Source: Stagnimonas sp. (GTDB lineage Bacteria; Pseudomonadota; Gammaproteobacteria; Nevskiales; Nevskiaceae). From it: a DNA stretch of 64,000 bases. The notes beneath the pieces are model-generated. The model saw nothing but the letters and a program-made list of their open reading frames with translations, did not search any database and had not been told where the DNA came from. Below, piece after piece: positions 27,901 through 38,840 of this stretch. The position numbers were made by a program, and so were the translations under genes. The stretch is from NCBI GenBank assembly GCA_030696045.1, contig JAUYNO010000094.1:1-64000 (forward strand). Reading direction: 5' to 3'. Position 1 is the stretch's first letter, and each line of letters starts with the position of its first letter.

Positions 27901-30900
27901 TGAAGGTCAGGGTCGCCGGAGCAAGAGCAAACTGGCCACTGGGGCTCTGACTGATGGTTACGGTCACGTCAGCGGTCGGCTCGGAGTTGAGCTTGACGCT
28001 GTAGGAGTCCCCGGCGCCCGCCTCGGTCGCTGCAGTGCTGCCGCCGGTTTCGACAATGACGACACCGGGGGCGTCATTGTCGGCAATTGCGGCGTTGACA
28101 TTCGGGACGCTGCGTTGGCTGTAGCTGGCATCGTCACTGGCCGCGACGTGCAGCACGGTCGAACTGTGATTGCCTTCAGCCACCGCATCGTCCTTGGCCG
28201 TCACCGTCACCGTCTGGGGCTGATTCCAGTCCGCCAAGGTGAAGCTGAGCTCGGTAGCCGAGAGCAACACCTGCTGGTTGTCGGTGCTCAGGCTGAGAAC
28301 CACGTCGGCGGTCGGCTGGCTGGTCAGCATGATCGTGTAGTCGGTGCCCGCACCACCCTCGGTGACACTGACGCTGGTCGGCGCCACCGTGAAGCCGGCG
28401 TTGTCGTTGTCGGTGATGCCGGCGTTGATGTTGCCCGCCATGCTGATCACATAGGCATCGTCGTCGTCGCTGGCCGTGCTGTGCACCAGCATGCCGCTGT
28501 GGCTGCCTTCTGCCGAGGCATCATCGAGAGCCGTGACGGTCACCGTCTGCGCCACGTCCCAGCCGCCCGGCATGCCGCCGTTAGGGGTGAAGCTGAGGGT
28601 GATGATCTGGCTCGCCGTGCCGCCCGAGGCCGCCCTCAGCTGGGCGCCGGCGTCGATGGTCACGGTCACATTGCCGGTCGGCTGGGAGTTGAGCTTGACC
28701 GTGTAGCTGTCGCTGGCTCCGCCCTCGGCCACGCTCACCGCAGACTTCGACAGCACTAGACCGACGCTGTCGTCGTCGGCAATCTGTGCGTCGATCCTGC
28801 GAATGCTGAGGCTACCGAATGCCGGGTCGGCACTGCTGATGCCATGCAGGATGCTGCCCTGGTGGGCGCCTTCCGCGATCTGGTCGTTGAAGGCGGTGAC
28901 GGTGACCGTCTGCGCCAGGTTCCAGTTGGCCGAGGTAAAGACCAGGCTGATCCGGTCGGTACCGAGCTGGGCGTCGGGCGAAAGGCTGATGGTGACGTCC
29001 GCCGAGGGCTGACTGGTCAGCACCATCGTGTAGCTGTCGGTAGCACCGCCTTCGGTCACGGTCGTGGCGCCGTCGCTTTCGGTGATCGAGACGCTGGCGA
29101 CGTCGTTGTCGGTGATGGTCACCGGCACCGAGGCCACCGTTAGCCCCTGGAAGTTCATGTCCGTGGCGCTGGTGCTGTGGCTGACGGAAGCCGAATGATC
29201 ACTCTCGGCGACCTGATCATCGACGGCGGCCACAGTCACTGTCTGCGGCAGATTCCAGTTGGCGCTGGTGAACGTCAGCGCCGTCGCCGGCGAGGTCAGC
29301 ACCTGAGCGCCATAGCTGAGGTCGACGACGACGTCGGACGTCGGACGGGCATCGAGAACCAGGGTGTAGGAATCCCCGGAGGAGCCTTCCGTGACATTGG
29401 TGCTGGCACCGGACTGGCTCACCGTCACGCCGGCAACGTCGTTGTCGGTAACGGTCAGCAGGTGCTGGGTGGGCGCCAGCAGCGTTGCACCGACCGCGCT
29501 ATCGAGGCTCAGGCTGACGGTCTCGGTGTTCTCGATGTCGGGGTCGTCAGTGATCGTTATCGAGATCGGTGCACTGGTCTCGCCTTCGGCGATCACCAGG
29601 GGCGAGGTCGGCGCCGCCGAGTAGTCACTGCCATTGACGGCGCTGCCGGCCAGCGAGTAGCGGATCGTCACATCGCGATCTGCTGCGCGGCTGAGCTTCA
29701 CGACCGCCGTGACGGTGCCCGCGCCCTCGGCAGCGGTCTGCTGATCGACCGCAAACGAGGCCTGCGGGACGCTGTCGTCATCAACCAGGGTCAGCGTGTG
29801 GGTGGCATTGGCACCCTTGGAGGCGTTGACCGGCGTGCCGATGGTCAGCACGGCGGTCTCGTCGGCTTCCTGGCTGGCGTCGTTGCTGAGCGTGAAGTTG
29901 AGGGTGCCGGTGCTGCTTCCGGCCGGGATCACCAGCGGGCTGGCGGGACTCAGGCTGTAATCGCTGCCGTTGCTGGCGGTGCCGCTGACGGTGTAGGGCA
30001 CGCTGACTGCCTGGCCGCTGACGGCGGACAGCTTCACCAGCGCCGTCGCCTGGCCGCTGGCCAGATCCTCGCGGACCGACTGCGCGCCCGGATCGAAATT
30101 GACCTCCGGCACCGGGTCGTTGTTGCTGATCGTCAGGCTATGCGTGGTGGTAGCGCCCGGGCTGGCATTGCTGGGCTGCCCCATGGTGACCACCACCGTC
30201 TCGTTGGCTTCATTGAGCAGGTCGTCGTGGATCTGCACGGTCAGGACGGCATCGGTCATACCCGCCGGAATGGTGAGCTGACCAATGTCTGGACTCAGGT
30301 CGTAGTCGACCGCAGGCCCTTTCGCGGCGGTGCCGGAGACGCTGTAGGGAACGGTCACCTCCAGTGCGCTCGGCGCGCTCAAGCGGGCGGTGATGCTGGC
30401 ATTGCCGCCGCTCTCGGCCAGGGTCTGTGCAGCCTGGGTAAAACTCACCGTCGGCGAGCTGTCGGCATCCTGGATGGTCAGCGTGTGCGCGGCGGCGGTG
30501 CCCAGGTTGGCGTTGACCGGCGTGTTCAGCGTCAACACGACGGTCTCGTTGGATTCGTCGAGGCTGTCAGTCTTGACGGTGACCGCGACGTTCTTGCTGG
30601 TCTCGCCCGGGGCGAAGCTCAGCTGGGCAGAAGGCGCCACGGTGTAGTCAGCGCCGGAGGTAGCCGTGCCCGACAAGCCGTAGTTGACCGTGATCGGCTG
30701 ACCGCTGGCCGCCGACAGGGAGACCACCACCTGCTTGGTGCCGCCTTCGGCCTGGCTGCTGGTCGCCAACGCGAAGCTGACGGAAGGCTCGCCGTCGTTG
30801 TCAGTGATGGTGACGGTATCGGTGGCGGTGGCCCCCTTCTGATAGCTCGGATCGGTTCCGGTCGGCGCGGCAATCGTGATGATCGCGGTCTCATCGACCT

Positions 30901-33225
30901 CGTCGCGGCTGTCGTCGTCGATGTTCAGGGTAAGGCTGGCCGTGGTGCTGCCCGCCGTGATCGTGACCTGGGTGGTCGGGGTCGTGGTGTAGTCGCTGGT
31001 GGTGCCGCCCTTGGAGGCAGTTCCCGAGGTGCTGAAGGGGATCACCACATCGCGGCCACTGAGCTTGTCGATGCTGAAGTCGATCAGCTTGGTGCCGGCA
31101 CCCTCGGCGACGCTGGAAGCGCTTTCGCTCAAGCTCACCACCGGCGCATTGTCGTCGTCCTGGATGGTCAGGACACCCTGGGCATCGCTGATGCTGCCCT
31201 GGCTCGCGGCGGACAGGGTGAGGTTCACCGTCTCGGAATTTTCATCCAGCTCGTCGGCCAGTACGGGAACCGAAATGGTCTGGGTCTGGACCTGATCGCT
31301 GGTATTGCTGTCGTCGAAGCTGAGCACGCCGCTGGCGCTGCTGTAATCGGCATTCACCTTGGCGGTACCGTCGCTGCTCGCGTAACGGACCGTGGCCTTG
31401 CCGCAGAGCATGCGGCCGGCCGCCGGGGTGCGCCGCACCGTCAGGCTGGCGGCACCGCTCTCGCTGGTGGTGCTGGCGTCAACGATGCTGAAGCTGCCGA
31501 CATCATCGGTGGCGCCGCAGAAATTGGTGGTCTCGGTGTCGGTGTTGTTGGCGGCGACCGGATCGTCCTGGCCCGCCGACAGCGTGGCGACATTGCTGAG
31601 CTGATTGCCGCTGCTGACCGTGGTCGGCGTGTTGACCCGCACGGCGATGGTGCTGGTGGTCTGGGCCTTGTACGAACCGGTGTAGTTGCAGGTCACGACC
31701 CCGCCGGCATTGGCGCAGGTCCAGTTGGTGCCGGTGGCGCTGACGAAGCTGGTGTTGGCCGGCAGGGTGTCTTCGACCTTGACCGTCGTCGCCGCACCGA
31801 TTGCCTGGTCGATCAGGGCGATGCCGGTGGGGCTCACCGTCGCGTGATTGTTGGTGACGGTCAGGGTGTAGGTCAGCGCGACCGTGCTGGGCGGAAAGGT
31901 GGTCGAGGGAGCAACCGGATCCTGGTCGTCAACCTGGGTGATCTCGAGATCGATGGCTTCCGGGCCGACGTAGCGCCGGAGCAGAATGTTGCCGGCGTCA
32001 CCGGTGGCGGCGCCCTGCCAGACCACCAGATAATCGCCGTCCGCGTCGACCGCCAAGGCCGGCGCACGCTGATCAGCTGCGGTGGTGGTGTTGGCTTGCT
32101 GGTCGCTGCTGCCCTGGGCGACACCACTCTGGTTGTAGCGACGGAAGTAGACGCCGTAGCCGCTGCCGTCCTGGCCATTGCTTTCCCAGCCCACCAGGAA
32201 GTTGCCGACGGCATCGACAGTGAGCATCGGCGCAGCCTGGATACCGGCGACGACACCATTGGCCGGGACATCGGCAACGTCGAGCGCCTGACTGCTGGCG
32301 TCAAAGCGGCGGATGAAGATGTTGGTATCGGTCCCCGCAGCGTCCGGGCCGACCCAGGCGGCAACGAAGGAACCATCGGCGCGCAGGGCGACCGCCGGGT
32401 TGGTCTGCTCGCCGGCTGTGGCCTGATTCAATCGGGTTTCACCACCCACCGTGGCGCCGGCGGCGGAGTACCGCTGCGCGTAGATTCCGTTCAGGTCGCC
32501 ATCCTGGTTGTTGCTCTGCCAGGCGATGACGAAGGCGCCGCCGGCAGCCATCGAGACGCTTGGGAATTTCTGGCTGGCCTGGACGACGGTATTGACCTGG
32601 AACTCGCCGCCCTGGACGCTGCCGTCGGTGGCGTAGCGCTGCGCATAAATGCCACGACCGTTGGCATCCTGGCTTTCCCAGGCCACCACGAAATTGCCGG
32701 CGGCATCCATCGAAAGGCTGGGCGCGTTCTGACTGCTGGCGACCGTGGTGTTGACCTTGAATTCGCTGCCCAAGCGGGCACCCGCAGAGTTGTAGCGCTG
32801 GGCGTATATGCCGGTGCCGGCGCTGTCCTGGAGATTGCTTTCCCAGGCCACGACAAAGTTGCCCGCCGCGTCCATCGCAACCACCGGATTGGACTGCAGG
32901 TCGGTGGTGGTGGTGTTGACCCGGGTCTCGGCGCCGGCGGCGACGCCATTGCTGCCGTAACGCTGCAGGAAGATATCGCCGCTGTCGGTGGCACCGGCGC
33001 CTTGCCAGACCAGCACGGCATCGCCGTCGGCGTCCCGGGCTGCGGCCGGCGCGGTTTGCGCCAGCGCGGTCGTGGTGTTGACCACAAGCTCGTCGTTGAT
33101 GGGGGAGTCCGGAGGCGCAGCAAAGCTCAGCCCCAAGGCCGCCAGCGCGGCAACTAATCCAAAGCGCAGCCCCGTGCGAGCGCGGCCGAAGTTGCGGCCG
33201 TCGAGGCCACCGATACGGATATTCA
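24905..33225 (-). CDS. very large surface/secreted protein: 7 propeller-like repeats, DUF11-like domain, many Calx-beta repeats, GlyGly-CTERM-like tail
   Basis: N-terminal signal region; 7 x (xxMDAAGNFVVAWES...GIYAQRY) repeats; DLEITQVDDQDP...TVTNNHA DUF11-like; many Calx-beta DEADETFxVxLSxPxNA...TITDDD repeats; C-terminus GGGGSLPMSLLTLLLGAAIWRRRSVSRVS. Confidence 0.9.
25715..27394 (-). repeat. five tandem 336-bp (112-aa) coding repeats (Calx-beta)
   Basis: [62 protein letters not shown]... repeats every 112 aa; antisense ORF starts at 25986, 26322, 26994 and 27330 are spaced by multiples of 336. Confidence 0.9.
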
Positions 33226-33307
33226 TGATCCCAATCCCCAAAAAGCTGACAGCTGATCCCTACGCCAAGCCTAGCAGACGCTTCCCTTCGTCAGCATTAC
33301 AAAACTC

Positions 33308-33347
33308 CGGAGCCTCCGACCGCAGACTTTGGCGGTCGGAGGCTCCG
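33308..33347 (-). terminator. strong hairpin, probable terminator of the POT transporter gene
   Basis: CGGAGCCTCCGACCGC-agactttg-GCGGTCGGAGGCTCCG, perfect 16-bp stem; on the minus strand followed by AGTTTTGT. Confidence 0.75.
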
Positions 33348-33403
33348 ACAGAGTACCAGCCTAAACCTCAGGCCCGCAGAGTGCGGGCGGCAGTATTTCT
33401 TCC

Positions 33404-34891
33404 CTACTTCACACCGCCCATAAGCTTCTGGATCGGTTTGGCCAGCAGCAGCAGCAACAGACCGACGCCGCCACCGATGTAGAAGATCATCAGGAAGCGG
33501 TCCGGCGCGTGCTGGATGTCCTCGGCGCCGAGATGACCGGCGATCAGGCCGGACAGCAGGTTGCCGAGCGCGGTGCCGGCGAACCAGGTGCCCATCATCT
33601 GGCTGGTGAAGCGCGGCGGCGCCAGCTTGGTGACGGCCGAAAGCCCGATGGGCGACAGGCAGAGCTCGCCGAAGGTATGCAGCAGATAGGTCAGCAGCAG
33701 CCAGACCGGCAGCACCTTGGTGCCCTCGCCGCCCTTCACCACCAGCATGGCGGCCCAGGCGATGATGACGAAGCCGAGCGCCATCTGGATCAGGCCCAGC
33801 GCGAACTTCACCGGCACCGAGGGCTCCAGGTTGCGGCGGCCGAGCTGCACCCAGAGCGCGGCGAACACCGGCGAGAACAGCACCACGAACAGCGGGTTCA
33901 GCGTCTGGTACCAGCTGGCGGGATGCTGGCCGTCGGCGAAGAAATTGCCGAACAAGCTGCGGTCGGTGAAGTCACGGGCAAAAACAGTAAACCCTGATCC
34001 GGCCAGCTCGAAGCCCATGAAGAAGGCGGCCGCACCGAAGAACAACACCACGATCACCGCCACCCGCTTGGCTTCCTCGCTGCTCAGCTTGCCGAACATG
34101 AAGACGTAGCCGAAGAAGAAGAAGGCGATCAGCACCATAGCCACGCCGGTGTACTGGCTGAGACTGACCGGGCTCAGGCTCACCGCGCCGCTGGCCACGG
34201 CGGCCACGCCGGCGGCGAAGATCGCCATGCCAATGGCCAGCTGCCAGAGCGAGCGCCGGCGCTCCTCGACCGTGTGGGCGCTGGGGGCGGCCACCGGCAG
34301 GTAATGGCGAGTCATCCAGAACTGGATCAGGCCGAGGATCATCAGCCCGCCGGCCAGCGCGAAGCCGGCCTGCCAGGACACTTTCTCGCCGATGGTGCCG
34401 ACCAGCAGCGGCGCCAGCAGGCCGCCGACATTGATGCCCATGTAGAAGATCGAGAAGCCGGCGTCGCGTTCGCCGCTGGGGCGATCCTTGTACAGCTGGC
34501 CGACCATGGCGCTGATGTTGGGCTTGAGCAGGCCGACGCCGAGCACCACCACCACCAGGCCGAGGAAGAACACGGTCTGGTTGCCGAGCGCCAGCATGAA
34601 ATTGCCGAGCGCGATAATGCCGCCGCCGAGCATCACCGCATTGCGCTGACCGGTGAGCCGATCCGCCACCCAGCCACCCGGCAGGGCGAACAGGTAGACG
34701 CAGCCGAGGTAGAGACCGTAGATCGCAGTGGCGTCCTTGGCGGTGATGCCGAGACCGCCGTCCATCACGGCCGCCGTCATGAACAGCACCAGCAGGCTGC
34801 GCATGCCGTAGAAGGTGAAGCGTTCCCACATTTCGGTGAAGAACAGGGTCGCGAGGCCGCGCGGGTGGCCCAGCCAGGTGGCTTCTTGCAT
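33404..34891 (-). CDS. POT/PTR2-family proton-dependent oligopeptide transporter (MFS)
   Basis: HPRGLATLFFTEMWERFTFYGMRSLLVLFM PTR2 signature, multiple TM segments; AAGGA about 9 nt before ATG at 34891. Confidence 0.93.
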   Translation of the reverse strand: MQEATWLGHPRGLATLFFTEMWERFTFYGMRSLLVLFMTAAVMDGGLGITAKDATAIYGLYLGCVYLFALPGGWVADRLTGQRNAVMLGGGIIALGNFMLALGNQTVFFLGLVVVVLGVGLLKPNISAMVGQLYKDRPSGERDAGFSIFYMGINVGGLLAPLLVGTIGEKVSWQAGFALAGGLMILGLIQFWMTRHYLPVAAPSAHTVEERRRSLWQLAIGMAIFAAGVAAVASGAVSLSPVSLSQYTGVAMVLIAFFFFGYVFMFGKLSSEEAKRVAVIVVLFFGAAAFFMGFELAGSGFTVFARDFTDRSLFGNFFADGQHPASWYQTLNPLFVVLFSPVFAALWVQLGRRNLEPSVPVKFALGLIQMALGFVIIAWAAMLVVKGGEGTKVLPVWLLLTYLLHTFGELCLSPIGLSAVTKLAPPRFTSQMMGTWFAGTALGNLLSGLIAGHLGAEDIQHAPDRFLMIFYIGGGVGLLLLLLAKPIQKLMGGVK

Positions 34892-34978
34892 CGGGTTAAT
34901 TCCTTGGGGTTTGCCGCCGACCATGCCTGCGGCCGGGCGCGCGCGTCAATCCGGGCAGGCAAAACGCCGGCCAAAACG

Positions 34979-35007
34979 CCGAGGCCCCGCCAGAGCGGGG
35001 CCTCGGG
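34979..35007 (-). terminator. rho-independent terminator of the Ig-like repeat lipoprotein gene
   Basis: cGAGGCCCCGC-cag-aGCGGGGCCTCg, followed on the minus strand by GCGTTTTGG. Confidence 0.75.
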
Positions 35008-35022
35008 TAGCCAACCCTGCGG

Positions 35023-38000
35023 CTAGAACAGGGTGTGATTGACCGTGGTCTGGTCAGTCACCGCGCCCTTGGTGGCGGAAATGACGGCATCGCCTGGGAA
35101 ATTTTCGCCGGTCGCCAGCCCCGTCGTCGCTCCAATGCTCACCGACTGTTCATTGTCCGAACCCCAAGTGACCTGGGTCGTGACATCGAGCTTGCCGCCG
35201 TCGGAGAAGGTCGCCGTGGCGGTGAACTGCAGGGTCGCGGATCCGACCATGTCGGGGTTGTCGGGCGTCACTGCGATGCTGCTCAGCGTCGCGGTATTGA
35301 CGGTGACGCCGGCATTGCCGGTGACACCACTCAGGTTCGCTACCACCGAGGTGCTGCCGACGGCGACCGTGGTCACCACGCCCTTGCTGCCGGCGGTGTT
35401 GCTGATCGTCGCCACCGAGGAGTTCAGCGTCGACCAGCTGACCGTGGTGGTGATGTCCTGCTTGCTGGCGTCGGAATAGGTTCCCTCCGCCGAGTACTGC
35501 ACCTTGTAGCCGGCCGGCAGCGACACCAGCTTGCCGGTGACCTTGATGCTCTGCAGCGTCGCCGGACTCACGGTCAGCTGCGTGGTGCCGACGATATTCG
35601 GCGTCAGGCTGGTATCTGTCGCGCTGATGGTGATCGGGCCGCCGACCGTGACGGCATTGGCCAGCCCCTTGCTGCCGGTGGCGTTGCTGACAGTGGCGAT
35701 GGCGGCGTCGCTGGAGGTCCAGGACACCGAGCCGGTCTGGTCGGAACTGCTGCCGTCCGAGAACAGCTCGGTCGCCTTGTACTGCAGGCTGCTCTTGTTG
35801 CTGATGGTCTGGTTGGCGGGGGTGATGCTGATCGAGACCGGCACCGCGTCGGTCACGGTCAGCGTCACCGCGTCGCTGCTGACGGCGCCGCTGGTGGCCA
35901 CGATCTTGCTCGTGCCCTTCTGGCTGGAACTGGCCAGGCCCTTGCTACCGGCGGCATTGCTGATGGTCGCCACCGCCGGGGTGTCGGAGCTCCAGGTGAC
36001 GGAATTGGTCAGATCGGGATGGGTGCCGTCGGTGTAGGTGCCGGTGGCGGTGAACTGCTGCTTGCGCCCGGCGGCGATGCTCGGCGTCGCTGGCGTCACG
36101 GCGATGCCGACCAGCTCGGCGATGGTGCCGGTGAAGCTGGCGGTGCCGCTGACGCTGCCCAGGGCGGCAGTTATGGTGGCATCGCCAACACCGGCAGCGG
36201 TCGCCAGGCCCTTGCTGCCACCGGCATTGCTGATGGTCGCCACCGCTGCGGCGCTGGAACTCCAGGTCACCGAAGCGGTGATGTTGACGACACTGCCATC
36301 GGAGTAGGTGCCGTCGGCCTGATACTGCTCGGTGGTGCCTTTGGCCTTGGTGGTGGTCGGCGGCGTCACCGCGATGCTGTTGAGGGTGGCTGCGGTCACG
36401 GTGACATCGGTTGAGCCGCTGGTAGAGCCGACCGCTGCCGTCACGGTGGCGCTGCCCAGGTCGACCGCCTGCACCAGGCCCTTGCTGCCGGCGCTGTCGC
36501 TGACCGTAACCCGCGCGGTATTGGCCGAGGACCAGCTGGCCTGGCTGCTCAGGTCCTGAGTCGTGCCATCGGAAAAGCTGCCGGTGGCGGTGAGCTGGCG
36601 GCTGAGACCTTTCGGAACGCTCGGCGTCGGCGGCTCGACGATGATCGAGCTCAGGGTGGCATTGGTGACCGTCAGGCTGGTCTTGCCGACCACGCTGCCG
36701 CGCGTCGCGCTGATATTGGTGGTGCCCGGCGTGCTGGTCGCGGTCGCCAGGCCACGGCTACCGTCGGCATTGCTGATGCTGGCCGCCGTGGTGTTGGTCG
36801 AGGACCAGGTGACCTGGCTGCTGACATCGGCGACGCTGCCGTCGCTGAAGCTGCCGGTAGCGGTGTACTGCAGCTTGAAGCCCTTGGCCAGCTTGCCGTT
36901 GGCCGGGCTTACCTCGATGGAGGTCAGGGCGGCGTCGCTGACGGTCGCCAGGGTGCTGCCGCTCAGCCCGGAGTAGCTGGCGCTGACGGTGGCCGGCCCC
37001 TTGACGCTGGCCACCGCGAAGCCCTGGTTGCCATCACTGTTGCTGATTTCCAGCACGGCGGTGTCGCTCGACTGCCAGGTGGCGGACGCGGTGAGGTCCT
37101 GCATGCCGTTGTCAGAGTAGACGCCGGTCGCGGTGAACTGCTGCGTGGTGCCGACCGGAATCGAGGGTTCGGCGGGGGTCACGTCGATGCGCGACAGCAC
37201 AGCCGCCGTCACCGTGAACGGCGTCGACGCCGAGATGTCGCCGGAGGCAGCGCCGATGGTGGCGCTGCCGACCGCCGGGGTGCTGGCCAAGCCCTTGCTG
37301 CCCGCCGCGTTGCTGATGCTCGCCACACCCGTCGCCGAACTGCTCCAGGTCACGGCGGCGGTGAGGTCCTGGGCCGACAGATCGCTGTAGGTGCCGGTGG
37401 CGGTGAACTGCTGCGCGCTGCCTTTCGGGACCGAGGCATTGGCCGGCGTGATCTGCAGTCCGGTGAGGACGGCGGGAGTCACGGTGAACGGCGTCGAGGC
37501 CGAGATGTCGCCGGAGGCAGCACCGATGGTGGTGCCTCCAATCGCCAGCGCGCTGGCCCGGCCTTGGCTGCCGCTGGCATTGCTGATGCTCGCCACATCC
37601 GCCGCCGTGCTGCTCCAGACCACCGAGCTGGTGAGATCCTGGGTCGACATGTCGCTGTAGATGCCGGTGGCCGCGAACTGCTGGCTGGTGCCCTTGGGCC
37701 GCGAGGCGTTGGTCGGGGTGACCTGCAATTCCGTCAGCACCGCCGCCGTGACAGTGAGGCCGGTGCTGCCTACGACGCCGCCCGCGCTGGCGGAGATGCT
37801 GACCGCGCCCTCGGCCAGCGCGCTGGCCAGCCCCTTGCTGGCGCTGGCATTGCTGATGCTCGCGAGCGCCGGGTTGGAGCTGCTCCAGCTGGCCGAGCCG
37901 GTCAGGTTCTGGGTGCTGCTGTCGGTGTAGATACCGGTGGCGGTGAACTGCTTGCTGGTGCCCTTGGGCGAGGAGGAACTGCTCGGCGTGACCTGGATCG

Positions 38001-38640
38001 AGACCAGGGTGGCGGGCGTCACGGTCAGGCCGGTCGAGCCACTCAGCCCCTGGAAACTGGCGCTGATGCTGGTGCTGCCCGGACCGGCCGCAGTGACGAC
38101 CCCCCGGCTGCCGGCGGTGTTGCTGACGGTGGCGACGGTGGTGCTGGACGAGACCCAGCTGGCGTTCGCAGTGACGTCCTGCACGCTCGCATCGGTGAAA
38201 GTCGCGGTGGCGAGGTAGGCGCGGGTGCTGCCCTTGGCCAGCGTCGAATTGGCCGGCGTCACCGCGACCGCAACCGGCGCGGCGGCGGTGACCGTCAGCG
38301 TGGTGCTGACCGACTGGCCCAGGTAGGACGCCGAGATCGTCACCGTGCCGGTCCTCAGGGTCTGCGCCAGGCCGCTGGCCGAGATGCTGACGGTGGCCGG
38401 GTTGCTGGACTGCCAGCTGACCTCGCCGCTGACATCGGCGGTGCTGTTGTTGGAATAGATCGCGGTCGCGCTGTACTGCTGCGAGGTGCCGAGCGGCTTG
38501 CTGGCCGCCGCCGGCGTGAGCTCGACGCCGTTCAGGCCAACTGCCTTGCTGCCGCCGCCGCAGGCGCTCAGGCCCAGGGCCATGAGGCCGCTCACCAGCA
38601 ACAGACGCAGGATTCCGAACGGCAAGGCAGAAGCTTTCAT
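35023..38640 (-). CDS. lipoprotein with 13 tandem bacterial Ig-like (BIG2-type) repeats
   Basis: MKASALPFGILRLLLVSGLMALGLSACGGG lipobox; 13 copies of (I-x-V-T-P...KGTxQQFTATGxYSDxSxQDLTxxVTWSSS...ATISNAxGSKGLA). Confidence 0.9.
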   Translation of the reverse strand: MKASALPFGILRLLLVSGLMALGLSACGGGSKAVGLNGVELTPAAASKPLGTSQQYSATAIYSNNSTADVSGEVSWQSSNPATVSISASGLAQTLRTGTVTISASYLGQSVSTTLTVTAAAPVAVAVTPANSTLAKGSTRAYLATATFTDASVQDVTANASWVSSSTTVATVSNTAGSRGVVTAAGPGSTSISASFQGLSGSTGLTVTPATLVSIQVTPSSSSSPKGTSKQFTATGIYTDSSTQNLTGSASWSSSNPALASISNASASKGLASALAEGAVSISASAGGVVGSTGLTVTAAVLTELQVTPTNASRPKGTSQQFAATGIYSDMSTQDLTSSVVWSSTAADVASISNASGSQGRASALAIGGTTIGAASGDISASTPFTVTPAVLTGLQITPANASVPKGSAQQFTATGTYSDLSAQDLTAAVTWSSSATGVASISNAAGSKGLASTPAVGSATIGAASGDISASTPFTVTAAVLSRIDVTPAEPSIPVGTTQQFTATGVYSDNGMQDLTASATWQSSDTAVLEISNSDGNQGFAVASVKGPATVSASYSGLSGSTLATVSDAALTSIEVSPANGKLAKGFKLQYTATGSFSDGSVADVSSQVTWSSTNTTAASISNADGSRGLATATSTPGTTNISATRGSVVGKTSLTVTNATLSSIIVEPPTPSVPKGLSRQLTATGSFSDGTTQDLSSQASWSSANTARVTVSDSAGSKGLVQAVDLGSATVTAAVGSTSGSTDVTVTAATLNSIAVTPPTTTKAKGTTEQYQADGTYSDGSVVNITASVTWSSSAAAVATISNAGGSKGLATAAGVGDATITAALGSVSGTASFTGTIAELVGIAVTPATPSIAAGRKQQFTATGTYTDGTHPDLTNSVTWSSDTPAVATISNAAGSKGLASSSQKGTSKIVATSGAVSSDAVTLTVTDAVPVSISITPANQTISNKSSLQYKATELFSDGSSSDQTGSVSWTSSDAAIATVSNATGSKGLANAVTVGGPITISATDTSLTPNIVGTTQLTVSPATLQSIKVTGKLVSLPAGYKVQYSAEGTYSDASKQDITTTVSWSTLNSSVATISNTAGSKGVVTTVAVGSTSVVANLSGVTGNAGVTVNTATLSSIAVTPDNPDMVGSATLQFTATATFSDGGKLDVTTQVTWGSDNEQSVSIGATTGLATGENFPGDAVISATKGAVTDQTTVNHTLF

Positions 38641-38840
38641 GATCGACACTCGTTGGTACCACGCGCGGCCCATTGTTCTGTCGGCCAGGACACCGCGATC
38701 ACCTGGCCGCCCCGACAGCTTTCCGCGCGAGAGCACGCAGCGCCGCGCCGAAGCATCACACCCTCGGCCGATTGTAAACGAGGCATTCTGCATTCAGAGC
38801 ACAGGCGCGCGACAAAAAAAACCTACCCGTGGCGGCCGTT

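Noticed and set aside
29177-33157. 1326-aa plus-strand ORF opposite the Calx-beta gene, and phased short plus ORFs at 25986-27590
   Set aside because: Shadow ORFs; their periodic spacing simply mirrors the 336-bp coding repeat on the minus strand.
33372-33388. Small GCCCGC-agagt-GCGGGC hairpin next to the POT terminator
   Set aside because: Short stem without a T tract; likely incidental beside the stronger 33308-33347 hairpin.
25715-38640. Regular repeats considered as CRISPR or non-coding satellite
   Set aside because: Periods of 336 bp and ~270 bp are multiples of 3, in frame, and encode Calx-beta and Ig-like domains; no short direct repeats with unique spacers.
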